Assembly: GCA_024278595.1 (NCBI GenBank)
Contig: JAJRSW010000099.1
Span: 92,434 to 156,433 of the forward strand
Source: Fidelibacterota bacterium
Lineage (GTDB): Bacteria > Fidelibacterota > UBA8477 > JABMPR01
Length of the DNA: 64,000 bases
Direction of reading: 5' to 3'
The notes beneath the pieces were generated by a model, which saw only the letters and a program-made list of their open reading frames with translations, had not been told where the DNA came from and did no database searches. Both the position numbers and the translations under genes were made by a program. The stretch's first letter is position 1. Each line of letters opens with the position of its first letter. Shown here one piece after another: positions 30,811 through 41,314 of the stretch.

Positions 30811-31604
30811 GAATCGCTCTGTTGATCCAGTATGATGGTAGCAAGTATTTTGGTTGGCAGATTCAAACTGATCCCAATACCATTCAAGGTTTTCTCCAGC
30901 AGGCTCTTGGTAGCGTATTTGATGCCCCCGGTGGGCTGGTAGGGTCTGGCCGGACTGATAGTGGTGTACACGCTCTGGGACAGGTCGCTCACTTTGATGT
31001 AGCAGCAAGCGCCATCCCGGTTAACAATATCTGGATGGCTTTAAATCGACATCTCCCTGATGACATCCGGGTCACCGCTTCCAGACAGGTCGCTGAAGAC
31101 TTCCACAGTCGCTTTCAGGCGAATCAACGGGAATATCGATACATCATCGGCAGACACCAGCAGGTCTTGCTGAGAGATTTTCAATGGTATGTAAAATTTC
31201 CTCTGGATATAAATAAACTGCATCAGGTCTGTCAGCTCATCCTGGGTGAACATGATTTAAGTAGTTTTTGCTATGCCGGTACTGAAACTGAGAATATGAT
31301 CTGCAGCATTGCTCAGGCCAAATGGTCGGAAACAACGGATCTGAGTTTGAAATTTGAAGTCAAATCAGATCGTTTTCTGCACCACATGGTGCGCATGTTA
31401 GTCGGTAGTATGATCGAGGTCGCCCGGGGTAAGTGGGATATGGACCATTTTTCAGATTTGCTATCACAGCCCAATCGTCAGGCGCATGCTATCACTGCCC
31501 CAGCCAAAGGCCTGGCTCTCATGCATGTTCGGTACCCCACCGAACGTCAACCTGATTGGTTTGATCCCGCACAGAACCTTGCCTCTACTGTTGCTAAGGG
31601 TTAA
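30807..31604 (+). CDS. truA: tRNA pseudouridine(38-40) synthase TruA
   Basis: YDGSKYFGWQIQTDPNTIQG, GSGRTDSGVHALGQVAHFD, FLHHMVRMLVGSMIEV. GTG start overlaps the upstream stop. Confidence 0.95.
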   Translation: MRIALLIQYDGSKYFGWQIQTDPNTIQGFLQQALGSVFDAPGGLVGSGRTDSGVHALGQVAHFDVAASAIPVNNIWMALNRHLPDDIRVTASRQVAEDFHSRFQANQREYRYIIGRHQQVLLRDFQWYVKFPLDINKLHQVCQLILGEHDLSSFCYAGTETENMICSIAQAKWSETTDLSLKFEVKSDRFLHHMVRMLVGSMIEVARGKWDMDHFSDLLSQPNRQAHAITAPAKGLALMHVRYPTERQPDWFDPAQNLASTVAKG

Positions 31605-31633
31605 TATCAGCTCGTCATGACAAAGCAGGAAAT

Positions 31634-32848
31634 ATGAAAAAGATCACCACCCTGATTTTCGCCCTGGCCTTATTTCTGGGCATGTTAACCCTTTCGCTAA
31701 GAGAGATCAGAAACTGGCAGCTCTCAGACATGGCACCTGCGTACCCGGTAAAGGAACCTCAGGTATCCCCGGCAGCAGCGCAAATAACTCCGGATGTTGA
31801 ACCTGAGCGGATATCCCTGGTGGATTCCCGGGAAACTGCTATAACACGGGGCATTGCCAATGTATCACCAGCAGTTGTCGGCATTTCAGTGACCCAGATC
31901 CGCTATTCCCAATCACCGGTGATGGCTGACCCTTTCTGGCGCTTCATGATGCCAGGGACACCCCGCTGGTTTCAGGAAAAGGTATCCTCACTTGGGTCTG
32001 GTTTTATTTATGATGTACAAGGTTTTATCATTACCAATGCCCATGTAGTGGAGCAGGCAGTCGATATCACCGTTACCTTGGCTGATGGCTCCCAGCATGG
32101 CGCTGATCTCATCGGTATCGATAAAAAAACTGATCTGGCACTGATCAAGATCAAGGACCAGGGAAAGTACCACGCTGCCCAGCTGGGCAACTCTGACGAG
32201 ATCATCATGGGGGAGTGGATCATTGCCCTGGGAAACCCCTTTGGTCTGTTCAGTGAAAGCCGGATGCCAATTGCCACTGCCGGTATAGTCAGCAGCCTGC
32301 ACATGGATTTTGGTTTCCAGCAATCTGGTAGGGTCTATCAGGATATGATCCAGACTGATGCATCCATCAATTCAGGAAATAGTGGGGGACCGCTGGTCAA
32401 TTCTCATGGGCAGGTCATCGGGATCAACACCTTTATCTTTTCCGGAGAAAACAATAGTGGATCCATTGGGATCGGTTTTGCTCTGCCCATTAATCGAGCC
32501 ATGGTCATTATTGATGAGCTGCGCAGTAAAGGCTTCGTAGATCGCAATTATTCTACCGGTATCATGTATCGGGATAATAATGTTCGTAATGCCCGATTAT
32601 TTGATCTGAGTATCTCAACCGGCGTGATCGTCATCGGTATCAAGGATGGGTCACCTGCCCAGCGTGCTGGCATACAGGCCGGGGATCTTATTGTTGGCCT
32701 GGAGGGTCAACGTATCCAGACCAACGATGATATATTTGCCTATTTCATCAGCCATAATTTAAAAAGTGGTGACCAGCTCGTCCTAAATATTTTGCGGGGG
32801 GATACACGCCTGGACATGCCCATCATCCTGGGTGAAACCAAACCTTAG
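31634..32848 (+). CDS. HtrA/DegP-like trypsin-fold serine protease with PDZ domain
   Basis: Catalytic His (TNAHVVE), Asp (KTDLALIK), Ser (NSGNSGGPLVN); PDZ GSPAQRAGIQAGDLIVGLEGQRI. Confidence 0.93.
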   Translation: MKKITTLIFALALFLGMLTLSLREIRNWQLSDMAPAYPVKEPQVSPAAAQITPDVEPERISLVDSRETAITRGIANVSPAVVGISVTQIRYSQSPVMADPFWRFMMPGTPRWFQEKVSSLGSGFIYDVQGFIITNAHVVEQAVDITVTLADGSQHGADLIGIDKKTDLALIKIKDQGKYHAAQLGNSDEIIMGEWIIALGNPFGLFSESRMPIATAGIVSSLHMDFGFQQSGRVYQDMIQTDASINSGNSGGPLVNSHGQVIGINTFIFSGENNSGSIGIGFALPINRAMVIIDELRSKGFVDRNYSTGIMYRDNNVRNARLFDLSISTGVIVIGIKDGSPAQRAGIQAGDLIVGLEGQRIQTNDDIFAYFISHNLKSGDQLVLNILRGDTRLDMPIILGETKP

Positions 32849-33169
32849 ACCCACAAAACCCTTCCACCCCGTTACTGACTGAACTGTTTTTTCTTGAGGA
32901 TTACCGGGTCTTTGGCAAGCTATTGGGACCAATAATCGCCTTTTTATGCTGCAACCACACCCAATCACACTATCCCTCACTTCCTAATGTGCTTGCTTCA
33001 AATGAGCCTAACAAATGGTATAATAATAACTGGTTTATCAATTATTTGTCTGGGTTCTCATCTATGCTCATCCGTATGCATCCAGCCTGCCAAGGCCTAG
33101 CTGGAAGCGACGCCCAGTGGCTAAAAAGTTTTGTTTTACAACAGGTATTATCAAACCCCCCAATAGGAA

Positions 33170-33880
33170 ATGCGTGTTTCAATCTGGAGCACTGCCGCTT
33201 ATCTTGCCTTGGTTTATGTGAAAGGAATCAAACTGACATCTATGGCTCGAGAAGGTTATCCAAATATCGCGATCATTTTAGGACTGACACTGATCCTAAC
33301 GACCATTGCATTTTTTATGGGTGGTTCCCTGTATTGGAAGATCCCTTCCATGATCAGTGGCTTGCTACTCCTCTTTACGCTGTACTTTTTTCGCGATCCA
33401 GAACGTGAGATTAAAGTCGATCCCCGGCATATTCTAAGCCCGGGCGATGGGGTCATTGTCGAGATCAAAGATGTAGAAGATGATTTCGTAGGACAGGCGC
33501 AGCAGATCACCATGTTTTTGTCGCCCCTGAATGTGCATATTAATCGTGTGCCGGTGAGTGGGAAGATCGCCTTTGTGAGATACAAGTATGGTGCTTTCAA
33601 AGCAGCCTTTGCCGAGGATGCCTCTGAGGTGAATGAACAAAGTGTGGTGGGCATTGAGAACGATCTGGTCAAAGTGAAGTTTGCTCAGGTGGCTGGTGCC
33701 TTAGCGCGCCGGATCATTAATTACCTACGTGAAGAAGATGAAGTCACACAAGGTGAGCGTTACGGTCTGATCAAGTTTGGAAGTCGTATGGATGTGACCA
33801 TTCCACGCTCAGCAACAATTCTGGTTGAATTAAAAGAACCAGTGCGCGGTGGTCTGACCGTACTGGCTAAATTGGATTAA
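33170..33880 (+). CDS. psd: Phosphatidylserine decarboxylase family protein (start uncertain; 33242 is an alternative)
   Basis: YFFRDPEREI, LSPGDGVI, MFLSPLNVHINRVPVSG; YGLIKFGSRMDV contains the Gly-Ser processing site. Confidence 0.9.
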   Translation: MRVSIWSTAAYLALVYVKGIKLTSMAREGYPNIAIILGLTLILTTIAFFMGGSLYWKIPSMISGLLLLFTLYFFRDPEREIKVDPRHILSPGDGVIVEIKDVEDDFVGQAQQITMFLSPLNVHINRVPVSGKIAFVRYKYGAFKAAFAEDASEVNEQSVVGIENDLVKVKFAQVAGALARRIINYLREEDEVTQGERYGLIKFGSRMDVTIPRSATILVELKEPVRGGLTVLAKLD

Positions 33881-33882
33881 AG

Positions 33883-34674
33883 ATGCCTGGAAAATCACCC
33901 CGTAAGCGGCGCCCTTTAAAAGAAAATCCCCGTCGCCGATTTATCCCCAATTCGCTGACGATCTTCAATATGTTTTTGGGTTTTATGTCTATCATCTCCT
34001 CAGCAAATGGCAACTATTTTTGGGCCGCCTGGTTTATTGTTTTTGGCGGTCTGTTTGACGCTTTTGATGGTAAGATCGCCCGGGCTCTTGACAGTACATC
34101 TGATTTTGGGATCCAATTCGATTCCCTGGCTGATATTATTACCTTTTGCCTGGCACCGGCTGTTTTTGTTTACATGGTATGGGCAGAACCGCTGGGCCAA
34201 TTAGTAGGTGGGTTTTATGCGTTTATGCCCCTGATGCTGGGGTCTATCCGTCTGGCTAAATTCAATCTGGAGGCAGAGGGTGATCAAAAAGAAGGTTTTT
34301 ATGGGGTCCCTACGCCACTTATGGCCATGACCGTGGTTGGGCTCTATCTCTTCATGAGTCAAATCCATGAGTATCCGGTTTTTCAATGGGCACCAAAATA
34401 CCCGGGTGGCGATGCGCGCATCGTTTTGCCATTTATAATGATCGTGTCCAGTCTCATGCTATCGAAGATCCCGTTTGCAAAATCTCCCAAGATGAGTCTC
34501 AAGGGGTCAATGAAGGAAAAATGGGGCATTATCTCAGCACTCCTGATGATATTCCTGACCTTTGTCAGCAAGGGCTTCCTACTTTTTCCAATTGCCCTGA
34601 TGTTGATTGCAACCAGCCTTATTAAATGGACGAAAAGCCATCGGGATACAATAGATGACGTTGAGGTGATTTGA
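33883..34674 (+). CDS. pssA: CDP-diacylglycerol-serine O-phosphatidyltransferase
   Basis: CDP-alcohol phosphotransferase signature DAFDGKIARALDSTSDFGIQFDSLAD; follows psd. Confidence 0.93.
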   Translation: MPGKSPRKRRPLKENPRRRFIPNSLTIFNMFLGFMSIISSANGNYFWAAWFIVFGGLFDAFDGKIARALDSTSDFGIQFDSLADIITFCLAPAVFVYMVWAEPLGQLVGGFYAFMPLMLGSIRLAKFNLEAEGDQKEGFYGVPTPLMAMTVVGLYLFMSQIHEYPVFQWAPKYPGGDARIVLPFIMIVSSLMLSKIPFAKSPKMSLKGSMKEKWGIISALLMIFLTFVSKGFLLFPIALMLIATSLIKWTKSHRDTIDDVEVI

Positions 34675-34958
34675 TGGATCCCAAGCGACGAAATATCAAA
34701 ATTATTGTGCTTATGATCTTTAGCGGGGCCATTATCGGTACTGTTTTTGGCGATGTGGCTGCCGCCCTGCTTCCGGAAAGTGTAGTTCGTGACTTTTTTA
34801 CCCTGGCCTTTGATTCAGCAAAATATGGATTGGCCGAACCCTTTGTACTCGATCTGAGGTTTTTTTCCATCACCTTTGGATTTACAATTAAAGTTAACTT
34901 CATGGGGGTCGTGGGAATGGGTGTGGCTTACTATCTATTGCGGTATTATAGAGTATAA
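34674..34958 (+). CDS. DUF4321-like small membrane protein
   Basis: Two TM segments; FFTITFGF-type motif (FFSITFGFTIKVNFMGVVGMGVAYYLLR); ATG overlaps the pssA stop. Confidence 0.65.
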   Translation: MDPKRRNIKIIVLMIFSGAIIGTVFGDVAAALLPESVVRDFFTLAFDSAKYGLAEPFVLDLRFFSITFGFTIKVNFMGVVGMGVAYYLLRYYRV

Positions 34959-35070
34959 TTTGGGCATTATGAAAATAGAAAATGGAAAAACGCAATTCTG
35001 GATGAGTTTGAAGATGGGTTAAATATGTTCTGTTTTCGAATGTTTATATAAAAAATATGAGGAGTTTATA

Positions 35071-35292
35071 ATGGGATTACCTGGTGGCTGGGAATGGCTA
35101 ATAATCATTCTGTTTATACTGATCTTTTTTGGTGCGAAACGACTACCGGAAATGGCAAAAGGTCTGGGGAAAGGTATCCGCGAGTTTAAAGGTGCCTTGA
35201 GCGGTATTACCGATGAGATTGAGAAGGCAGGAAAAACACCTGCTGAACCAAAGTCTGAGACCAAACCAGAGGAAAATAACCAGGATCAATGA
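35071..35292 (+). CDS. tatA: Twin-arginine translocase TatA/TatE subunit
   Basis: WEWLIIILFILIFFGAKRLPEMAKGLGKGIREFKGAL. Confidence 0.93.
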   Translation: MGLPGGWEWLIIILFILIFFGAKRLPEMAKGLGKGIREFKGALSGITDEIEKAGKTPAEPKSETKPEENNQDQ

Positions 35293-35562
35293 TCGACGTT
35301 TAGGCAACTGACGTCTCCTGTAATAGTATTCACGACATAATAGAGCTGGGGCTCGGTTAATCGATGGGTTCCCTGATACACAGGTCAGATGATGTGATCC
35401 ATGGATCTGAATATGTGAAAAATACATCGATATACTGCCGAACTTATCTACCAGGGTACCAATCAGGATCAAATTTGAAACAATGGATCGTTTTGTGACT
35501 ATAACAGACGATTTGAGACGTGAGTAACCGCTGGATTTTGATTATTAAAGGGTTTAAATAAA

Positions 35563-36555
35563 GTGACTATCGGTTTTCAATATCCTGGATTAATATGGAT
35601 GTTCGTTCTCATTCCGATTCTGCTAACCGTCTATTTATTCTGGAGCCGACAACGGTTCGGGACCTTACGTTTTTCCTCGTTTCAATTATTTGAGGGAATC
35701 TCATCAAACTCGGGAATGTGGCGCAAACACCTGCTCTTTGGATTGCGATTGCTGGCCCTGAGTGCCATAATTCTAGCCCTCATGCGACCCCAGGAACGCA
35801 ACGCCTTGCAAGAGCTGAATGCAGAAGGCATTGATATCATGTTGGTGATTGATATTTCCGGATCCATGCGTGCCATGGACTTTAAACCCAATCGACTTGA
35901 AGCAGTAAAACGCGTGGCACAGACCTTTGTGACCCAACGCAAAAATGACCGGATCGGCCTAAATGTCTTCGCCCGGGAAAGCTTTATGCAATGTCCACTC
36001 ACCACGGACCTCAATCGTCTCAATGAATTTATTGCCAGTATCGAGATCGTGAATGAGAAATTTGACGGGACTGCCATCGGGATGGCCCTGGCTGGTGCTG
36101 TGAATCGTTTGCGTGATTCTGATGCCAGGAGTAAGGTCATTGTGCTCCTTTCTGATGGCCGCAATAATGCCGGTGAATTGGATCCTATCACCAGCTCCGA
36201 ACTGGCGCGTGATTTTGGGATTCGCATCTACACCATCGGTGCTGGTAAACGAGGAAGTGCCGCGCTACCGGTGCAGACCGTCATTGGCGTTCGAACGGTT
36301 CAGGTCCAGGTGGATGTTGATGAAGAAACGCTTTCCCGCATCGCAGACATTACCGGTGGGAAATATTTCCGGGCGACTGATGAAAAAAGCCTGGCAGTGG
36401 TCTATCAGGAGATCTCCGAGATGGAGACCACCGAATATAGTGTTCGTGAATATGTGCAACACGCCGAGCTATTTTACTATCCGCTGCTGTTTGCCCTGGG
36501 TCTGCTGGTCTTGGAGTATGTGCTCGAACGCAGTATTTTCAGGAGATTCCCCTAA
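35563..36555 (+). CDS. batA: VWA-domain BatA-like protein
   Basis: N-terminal TM; VWA MIDAS DISGSMRAMDFKPNRLEAVK; C-terminal TM; first of five Bat genes. Confidence 0.88.
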   Translation: MTIGFQYPGLIWMFVLIPILLTVYLFWSRQRFGTLRFSSFQLFEGISSNSGMWRKHLLFGLRLLALSAIILALMRPQERNALQELNAEGIDIMLVIDISGSMRAMDFKPNRLEAVKRVAQTFVTQRKNDRIGLNVFARESFMQCPLTTDLNRLNEFIASIEIVNEKFDGTAIGMALAGAVNRLRDSDARSKVIVLLSDGRNNAGELDPITSSELARDFGIRIYTIGAGKRGSAALPVQTVIGVRTVQVQVDVDEETLSRIADITGGKYFRATDEKSLAVVYQEISEMETTEYSVREYVQHAELFYYPLLFALGLLVLEYVLERSIFRRFP

Positions 36556-37601
36556 TGATCCGCTTTGAAGCATTCCCGGAGGTGCTGCAATGGATATTGT
36601 GGCTGATAATTCCGGTCCTGATGGGGATCGGGTTGTGGGCCGGTGCGATCAAAAAGAGGACCCTGATCCGAGCCGGTGATCCTGAACTCATCGAACAACT
36701 TTCGCACAGCGTGAGTAAACAGAAACGTCGCCTAAAGGATCTGCTCAGGTTTTCCGCTATCAGCCTTATTTTATTTGCTGTGTGGGGACCTAAATTTTCG
36801 GATGAATTGACTGAAATTCACCGGGAAGGGGTTGATATCGTCATTCTTCTGGATGTTTCTAATTCTATGCGTGCCCAGGACATCAAACCGGATCGATTGG
36901 AAAAAGCCCGTTTCGAGTTGCGAAAATTGATCAAGGAATTGAGAGGGGATCGCATTGCATTGGTAGTGTTTGCCGGTCAGGCACACTTACAGACACCCCT
37001 GACCCTGGATTATTCTGCTTTTGAGATGTTTCTTGATATATCAGATGAAACTCTCATCGGTGTCCAAGGCACTTCTTTTGAAAATGCCCTTGAGGTGGGA
37101 TTGAGTGCCTTTGATCAGGAGGATACACAGCACCGGGCCATGATCCTTATCTCTGATGGTGAAGACCATGAGGGTCAACTTGATGAAGTCCTTGAACGCG
37201 CCAAGGCTGAAAATGTGATCATCCACACCGCTGGTATTGGTTCTTTCTCGGGTACGCCGATCCCCATATTTGATGATCAAAGAAAATTGACGGGCTACCG
37301 CAAGACCCGGACAGGTGAGGTTGTGACCACTCGCTTGTATACTGAAACACTTCAAACCATCAGTGTTGAAACTGGGGGTCGCTTTGTGCACTTAAACACC
37401 GCTTCAGCTAGCCTTGACGAAATCTACAATGATATTCTGGGGATGGAGCAAAAAGAATTCAGCCGTCATGAATTTACTAATTTTAAAGAACAGTATCATT
37501 GGTTTGTATTCTTGGCACTGTTGTTTCTGGTGCTGGAACTTCTGATCACTGATCTCCATGGGACAGATCGAAATTGGCAGGGAGATTATATTCGTGATTA
37601 G
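36555..37601 (+). CDS. batB: VWA-domain BatB-like protein
   Basis: MIDAS DVSNSMRAQDIKPDRLEKAR; C-terminal TM; overlaps batA. Confidence 0.88.
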   Translation: MIRFEAFPEVLQWILWLIIPVLMGIGLWAGAIKKRTLIRAGDPELIEQLSHSVSKQKRRLKDLLRFSAISLILFAVWGPKFSDELTEIHREGVDIVILLDVSNSMRAQDIKPDRLEKARFELRKLIKELRGDRIALVVFAGQAHLQTPLTLDYSAFEMFLDISDETLIGVQGTSFENALEVGLSAFDQEDTQHRAMILISDGEDHEGQLDEVLERAKAENVIIHTAGIGSFSGTPIPIFDDQRKLTGYRKTRTGEVVTTRLYTETLQTISVETGGRFVHLNTASASLDEIYNDILGMEQKEFSRHEFTNFKEQYHWFVFLALLFLVLELLITDLHGTDRNWQGDYIRD

Positions 37602-38367
37602 CCGGCCATTTATAACGACAAAGCTGCCCGGCGTTTTGATTTTGATTCTGGCTGTTTCAACAAGTTCCCTGTTCGCCCAATCCGATGCAAACCGTGCTTT
37701 TGAAGCTGAACAGTATAAAGCTGCCATCGAAGCCTGGGATAAACAACTACAAGAGCATCCTGAGTTAAAAGGCATTCATTACAACCAGGGCAATGCCCAG
37801 TTTAAGTTGGGTGAACTGGATGATGCCATCAGTGCTTACGAACAGGCGCTCAGTGTGCAAGATCGAGATGCACTGGCTGATATATATTATAATCTTGGTA
37901 ACTCCTGGTTGCATAAACAGGAAGTTGATAAGGCTCGCGAATCTTTCAAGCAAGCCCTTCGATTACGGCCAGGTGATGCCGATGCAAAAACAAACCTTGA
38001 ATTGTTAAATAACATGCCGCCACCTCCACCACAGCAACAGCAATCTGACCAGGATCAAGATGACCAGGATCAGCAGGAGAGCGAGGAACAACAACAAGAT
38101 CAGAATTCCCAATCTGAGGAGCAAGATCAAGAACAGGACCAGGAGCAGGAACAGCAATCTGAAGATGAACAGCAGGAATCTGAGGATCAGCAAGAACAGG
38201 GAGAGCAAAAAGAGCAGAATTCTGCCGAGGATGAAACGGCTGTTGATCAGGAACAGCTTATGGACGCTCAACAATTATTAGATGCGCTCAAGGATCGTGA
38301 AACTGAAAATATGCGCGAACAGATCAGATTAAAGACATCAGGACAGGACAATGAGAAGGATTGGTAG
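37558..38367 (+). CDS. batC: TPR protein BatC-like, with Gln/Glu/Asp-rich low-complexity tail
   Basis: TPR repeats (GIHYNQGNAQFKLGELDDAISAYEQAL, ADIYYNLGNSWLHKQEVDKARESFKQAL); QQ/E/D-rich C-terminus. Confidence 0.82.
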   Translation: MGQIEIGREIIFVISRPFITTKLPGVLILILAVSTSSLFAQSDANRAFEAEQYKAAIEAWDKQLQEHPELKGIHYNQGNAQFKLGELDDAISAYEQALSVQDRDALADIYYNLGNSWLHKQEVDKARESFKQALRLRPGDADAKTNLELLNNMPPPPPQQQQSDQDQDDQDQQESEEQQQDQNSQSEEQDQEQDQEQEQQSEDEQQESEDQQEQGEQKEQNSAEDETAVDQEQLMDAQQLLDALKDRETENMREQIRLKTSGQDNEKDW

Positions 38368-40129
38368 GATGCAGCATTTAGCCAAATTCTTCATATTGGT
38401 GTCCATGGTAATGGTCAGTCGTAGCATGGCTGCGCCTGTGGTGAAGGCCAGTATCGATGCCAAGCAGGTGCTGGTACAGGAATCTTTCACCTTAACCATC
38501 CAGGTTGAAGGCAGTGAAGACATGCCACGGATCCACTTACCAGATTTCCCGCAACTGGCGCTACTGTCAGGACCTATGCAATCCTCAAACTACAGTGTGA
38601 TAAATGGTAAGGTAAGCAGCAAAAAGTCACTGAGTTATACCTTTGTAGCCCTGGAACCAGGACGTATCACTATTCCCGCTCTGGCAGTCTTTTTGGGGAA
38701 CAAAACCTATCGTACCCAGGCCCTATCACTGGAGATTCTGGCTGCGCGGTCATCCAGGTCCAAACGGGGCAACTCTGGCCAGAGTGTGTATGTTCAAGCT
38801 ATCCCATCAAAATCCAGCGTCTATCTCGGTGAACCAGTGAGTGTTCGGTACAAACTATTTACCAAGGTGGGTGTTTACAATTATCAGGTGGATAAACTCC
38901 CCAACGCAGTCGGTTTTTGGGCTGAAGAGATACCCCAGGCCTCTCAACCCAGGTTGGTATCTGAAATAATTGCTGGGGTTCGCTACAATACTGCCGTTCT
39001 CAAGACGGTAATTTATTATCCCACCCGGTCAGGCACACTTGAGATCGATCCGCTGAAGACCGAGCTGGAGATAGAGGTGAAATCGAATCAGCGCAGCCGC
39101 CGTATGTTCAATGACCCCTTCTTCAATAACAGTCGGAAGGCTACCAAGAATTTTTTATCCAATCCGATCAAGATCACGGTAAAAGAGCTACCAGATCCAA
39201 GACCGGCAAACTTCAGTGGGGCGGTTGGCAAGTTCCAGATCAAAGCGGAATTAGACACGAATGCCGTGTTTGCCAATGATGCTGTAGGTCTGAGTATCAC
39301 CCTGAAGGGCTCAGGAAATTTTAATTCTCTGCGGCTCCCTGAACCTGACCTCCCGGATGGCGTAGATATTTTTAAACCGGAGCGCACCGAATCCATCAAA
39401 ATTCGGAATATGAAGCATAGTGGTCAGAAACGCTCGACCTATCTGCTGGTGCCACGAGAACCAGGCCAACTGGTCATTGACCCGGTTGAATTTACCTACT
39501 TTGACCTTAGTGCCCGCAAGTACATTACCAGGAGCAGTGGAGAGATCAAATTGACCGTTTATGATGCCGAAGGAACTCAACCCGTTGTCACATCTGGTTA
39601 CAGCCGTGAGGAGGTGGAACTGATGCAGGATGATATTCGCTATATCAAGGCTGCTGACAACCGGTTTACCCAGGTTGAAGCTTCACCTTTCACCCCGGGT
39701 TACTGGGGAGCCCACGTCCTGGGTATCCTTGCTATTTTAGGCGTCTTCGGATATGAACATCGAACCCACCAGTTACAAAGCAACACCAGTTTACGACGGA
39801 GTGTAAAAGCCATGGCTCAAGCCCGCAAAAGGCTCAGAAATGCCCAAAAACTGGCTGAAGATTCTGAAGAATTACGCGCTCTGCTACATCAGACCATTGT
39901 GGGTTTCATTGCTGCCCGTCTGAACACTGCTGAGAATGCAATGGATACCATTGGTTTTACTGAATTACTCAGGGACAAACAAATTTCTGAAAATATCATT
40001 CTTGAGACTGAGGCTTTTTTAGAAGGACTGACCATGGATCGGTTTGCACCGGGTGCCGTCCAGAGATCTGCCAAAGAATGGATCACAGCCACTCAAAAGC
40101 TATTACAGGATCTGGGAAAGGTATTATGA
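38351..40129 (+). CDS. batD: BatD-like oxygen tolerance protein
   Basis: Signal peptide; VKASIDAKQVLVQESFTLTIQVEGSEDMPRIHLPDF; C-terminal TM region; operon context. Confidence 0.87.
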   Translation: MRRIGRMQHLAKFFILVSMVMVSRSMAAPVVKASIDAKQVLVQESFTLTIQVEGSEDMPRIHLPDFPQLALLSGPMQSSNYSVINGKVSSKKSLSYTFVALEPGRITIPALAVFLGNKTYRTQALSLEILAARSSRSKRGNSGQSVYVQAIPSKSSVYLGEPVSVRYKLFTKVGVYNYQVDKLPNAVGFWAEEIPQASQPRLVSEIIAGVRYNTAVLKTVIYYPTRSGTLEIDPLKTELEIEVKSNQRSRRMFNDPFFNNSRKATKNFLSNPIKITVKELPDPRPANFSGAVGKFQIKAELDTNAVFANDAVGLSITLKGSGNFNSLRLPEPDLPDGVDIFKPERTESIKIRNMKHSGQKRSTYLLVPREPGQLVIDPVEFTYFDLSARKYITRSSGEIKLTVYDAEGTQPVVTSGYSREEVELMQDDIRYIKAADNRFTQVEASPFTPGYWGAHVLGILAILGVFGYEHRTHQLQSNTSLRRSVKAMAQARKRLRNAQKLAEDSEELRALLHQTIVGFIAARLNTAENAMDTIGFTELLRDKQISENIILETEAFLEGLTMDRFAPGAVQRSAKEWITATQKLLQDLGKVL

Positions 40130-40884
40130 AGCACTGCCGATTGACCACTCTATTCCTGCTGGTATTTGTCATCAGTTCTGGATATGGCGTAGATTTCGAA
40201 GGGCTCCTGATCTCAGGAAATGAATATTATGAACAAGGTGAGTTTAGCAGAGCCATCCAGGAATATGAAAAGATCCTGAAGGCACAGGGCACCTCAGCCG
40301 TACTCCATTACAATCTGGGGAATGCCTATTTTAATCAAAAGAACTATGGTCAAGCCATCCTCAACTTTGAAAAAGCCCGGATCCTGCAACCCAGAGATGC
40401 CGATATCCGGCATAATCTGAAGTTCAGTAAACTATTTCTTAAAGATCGTTTTGATCTTCCAGAACCCATGCCGCTGGTGGCCTGGTACAATGACCTACGT
40501 CAGAGCCTGTCCCTGGCTGAGCTAAAGTTATGGGAATCCTTCTGGTTTGCTCTCCTGGTCCTTGGCACAATATTGTATCGACTGCTAAGGGCTAGCAGGG
40601 GTGGCAGGGCGATCCTTTTGGCGACTTATGTTGTGGCAGCCCTGTTTGTACTCACCTCCGGTTGGCTGTGGGATCGTGCAGCGGAACTGGGTGAAAAACA
40701 TGCCATCCTGCTGGTAAAAGAGGCTGGTGTTGCCAGTGCGCCGTTGGCCAGCTCCAGTATTTTATTTGTCATCCATGAGGGCACTTCTGCTGAAATTTTA
40801 AGTGCCACAGACAGCTGGTATGAAATTAGATTGGTAGATGGAAAAACGGGATGGATCCTACATGAAGCTGTTGGTGTGTATTAG
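40126..40884 (+). CDS. batE: BatE-like TPR plus SH3-domain protein
   Basis: TPR ALHYNLGNAYFNQKNYGQAILNFEKARIL-type repeat; TM helices; C-terminal SH3 (GTSAEILSATDSWYEIRLVDGKTGWI). Confidence 0.85.
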   Translation: MKHCRLTTLFLLVFVISSGYGVDFEGLLISGNEYYEQGEFSRAIQEYEKILKAQGTSAVLHYNLGNAYFNQKNYGQAILNFEKARILQPRDADIRHNLKFSKLFLKDRFDLPEPMPLVAWYNDLRQSLSLAELKLWESFWFALLVLGTILYRLLRASRGGRAILLATYVVAALFVLTSGWLWDRAAELGEKHAILLVKEAGVASAPLASSSILFVIHEGTSAEILSATDSWYEIRLVDGKTGWILHEAVGVY

Positions 40885-41314
40885 TTGTCTTGTGCCCCTC
40901 TTATTATGGGGACAGGGAAAAGTAAAATATGATGAATCGTTTGACCCCACAACGCTAAATGACTGGCCAGATTCAAAAGTTCGCATTGAACGAATAAAAT
41001 CTTTACAAGATTACTATTCAGGCTTGGGCGAGGAACCGGATTCAACCGAAATAATTGAACAATCAGACTTTGTGTTTCGGGTCCAACTGGGAAGTACCAG
41101 TGACTATGAAGCTGCCATCGCTCTGGAAGAACGGGCCGCCGCAACCTTCGAAAACGAGATTCAGGTCCAATTCGACAGTCCTTACTATAAAATTCGGGTT
41201 GGTCTGCTTAAAAATCGGGAAGAAGCCCAGGAACTGCAGCAATTTGCCATTCAAAACGGATATCGCCGGGCCTGGGTGCTACGCACAAAAAACAGTCCAG
41301 TAAATAATGAATGA
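40862..41314 (+). CDS. SPOR-domain-like exported protein
   Basis: Signal peptide MKLLVCISCLVPLLLWGQ; FRVQLGSTSDYEAAIALEERA...YYKIRVGLLKNREEAQELQQFAIQNGY. Confidence 0.75.
   Translation: MKLLVCISCLVPLLLWGQGKVKYDESFDPTTLNDWPDSKVRIERIKSLQDYYSGLGEEPDSTEIIEQSDFVFRVQLGSTSDYEAAIALEERAAATFENEIQVQFDSPYYKIRVGLLKNREEAQELQQFAIQNGYRRAWVLRTKNSPVNNE

Noticed and set aside
32923-33408. 161-aa ORF upstream of psd
   Set aside because: Overlaps psd in another frame, has no recognisable motif or convincing start.
38005-38274. 89-aa Leu-rich ORF resembling a membrane protein
   Set aside because: Antisense artefact of the Gln/Glu-rich codons of batC.
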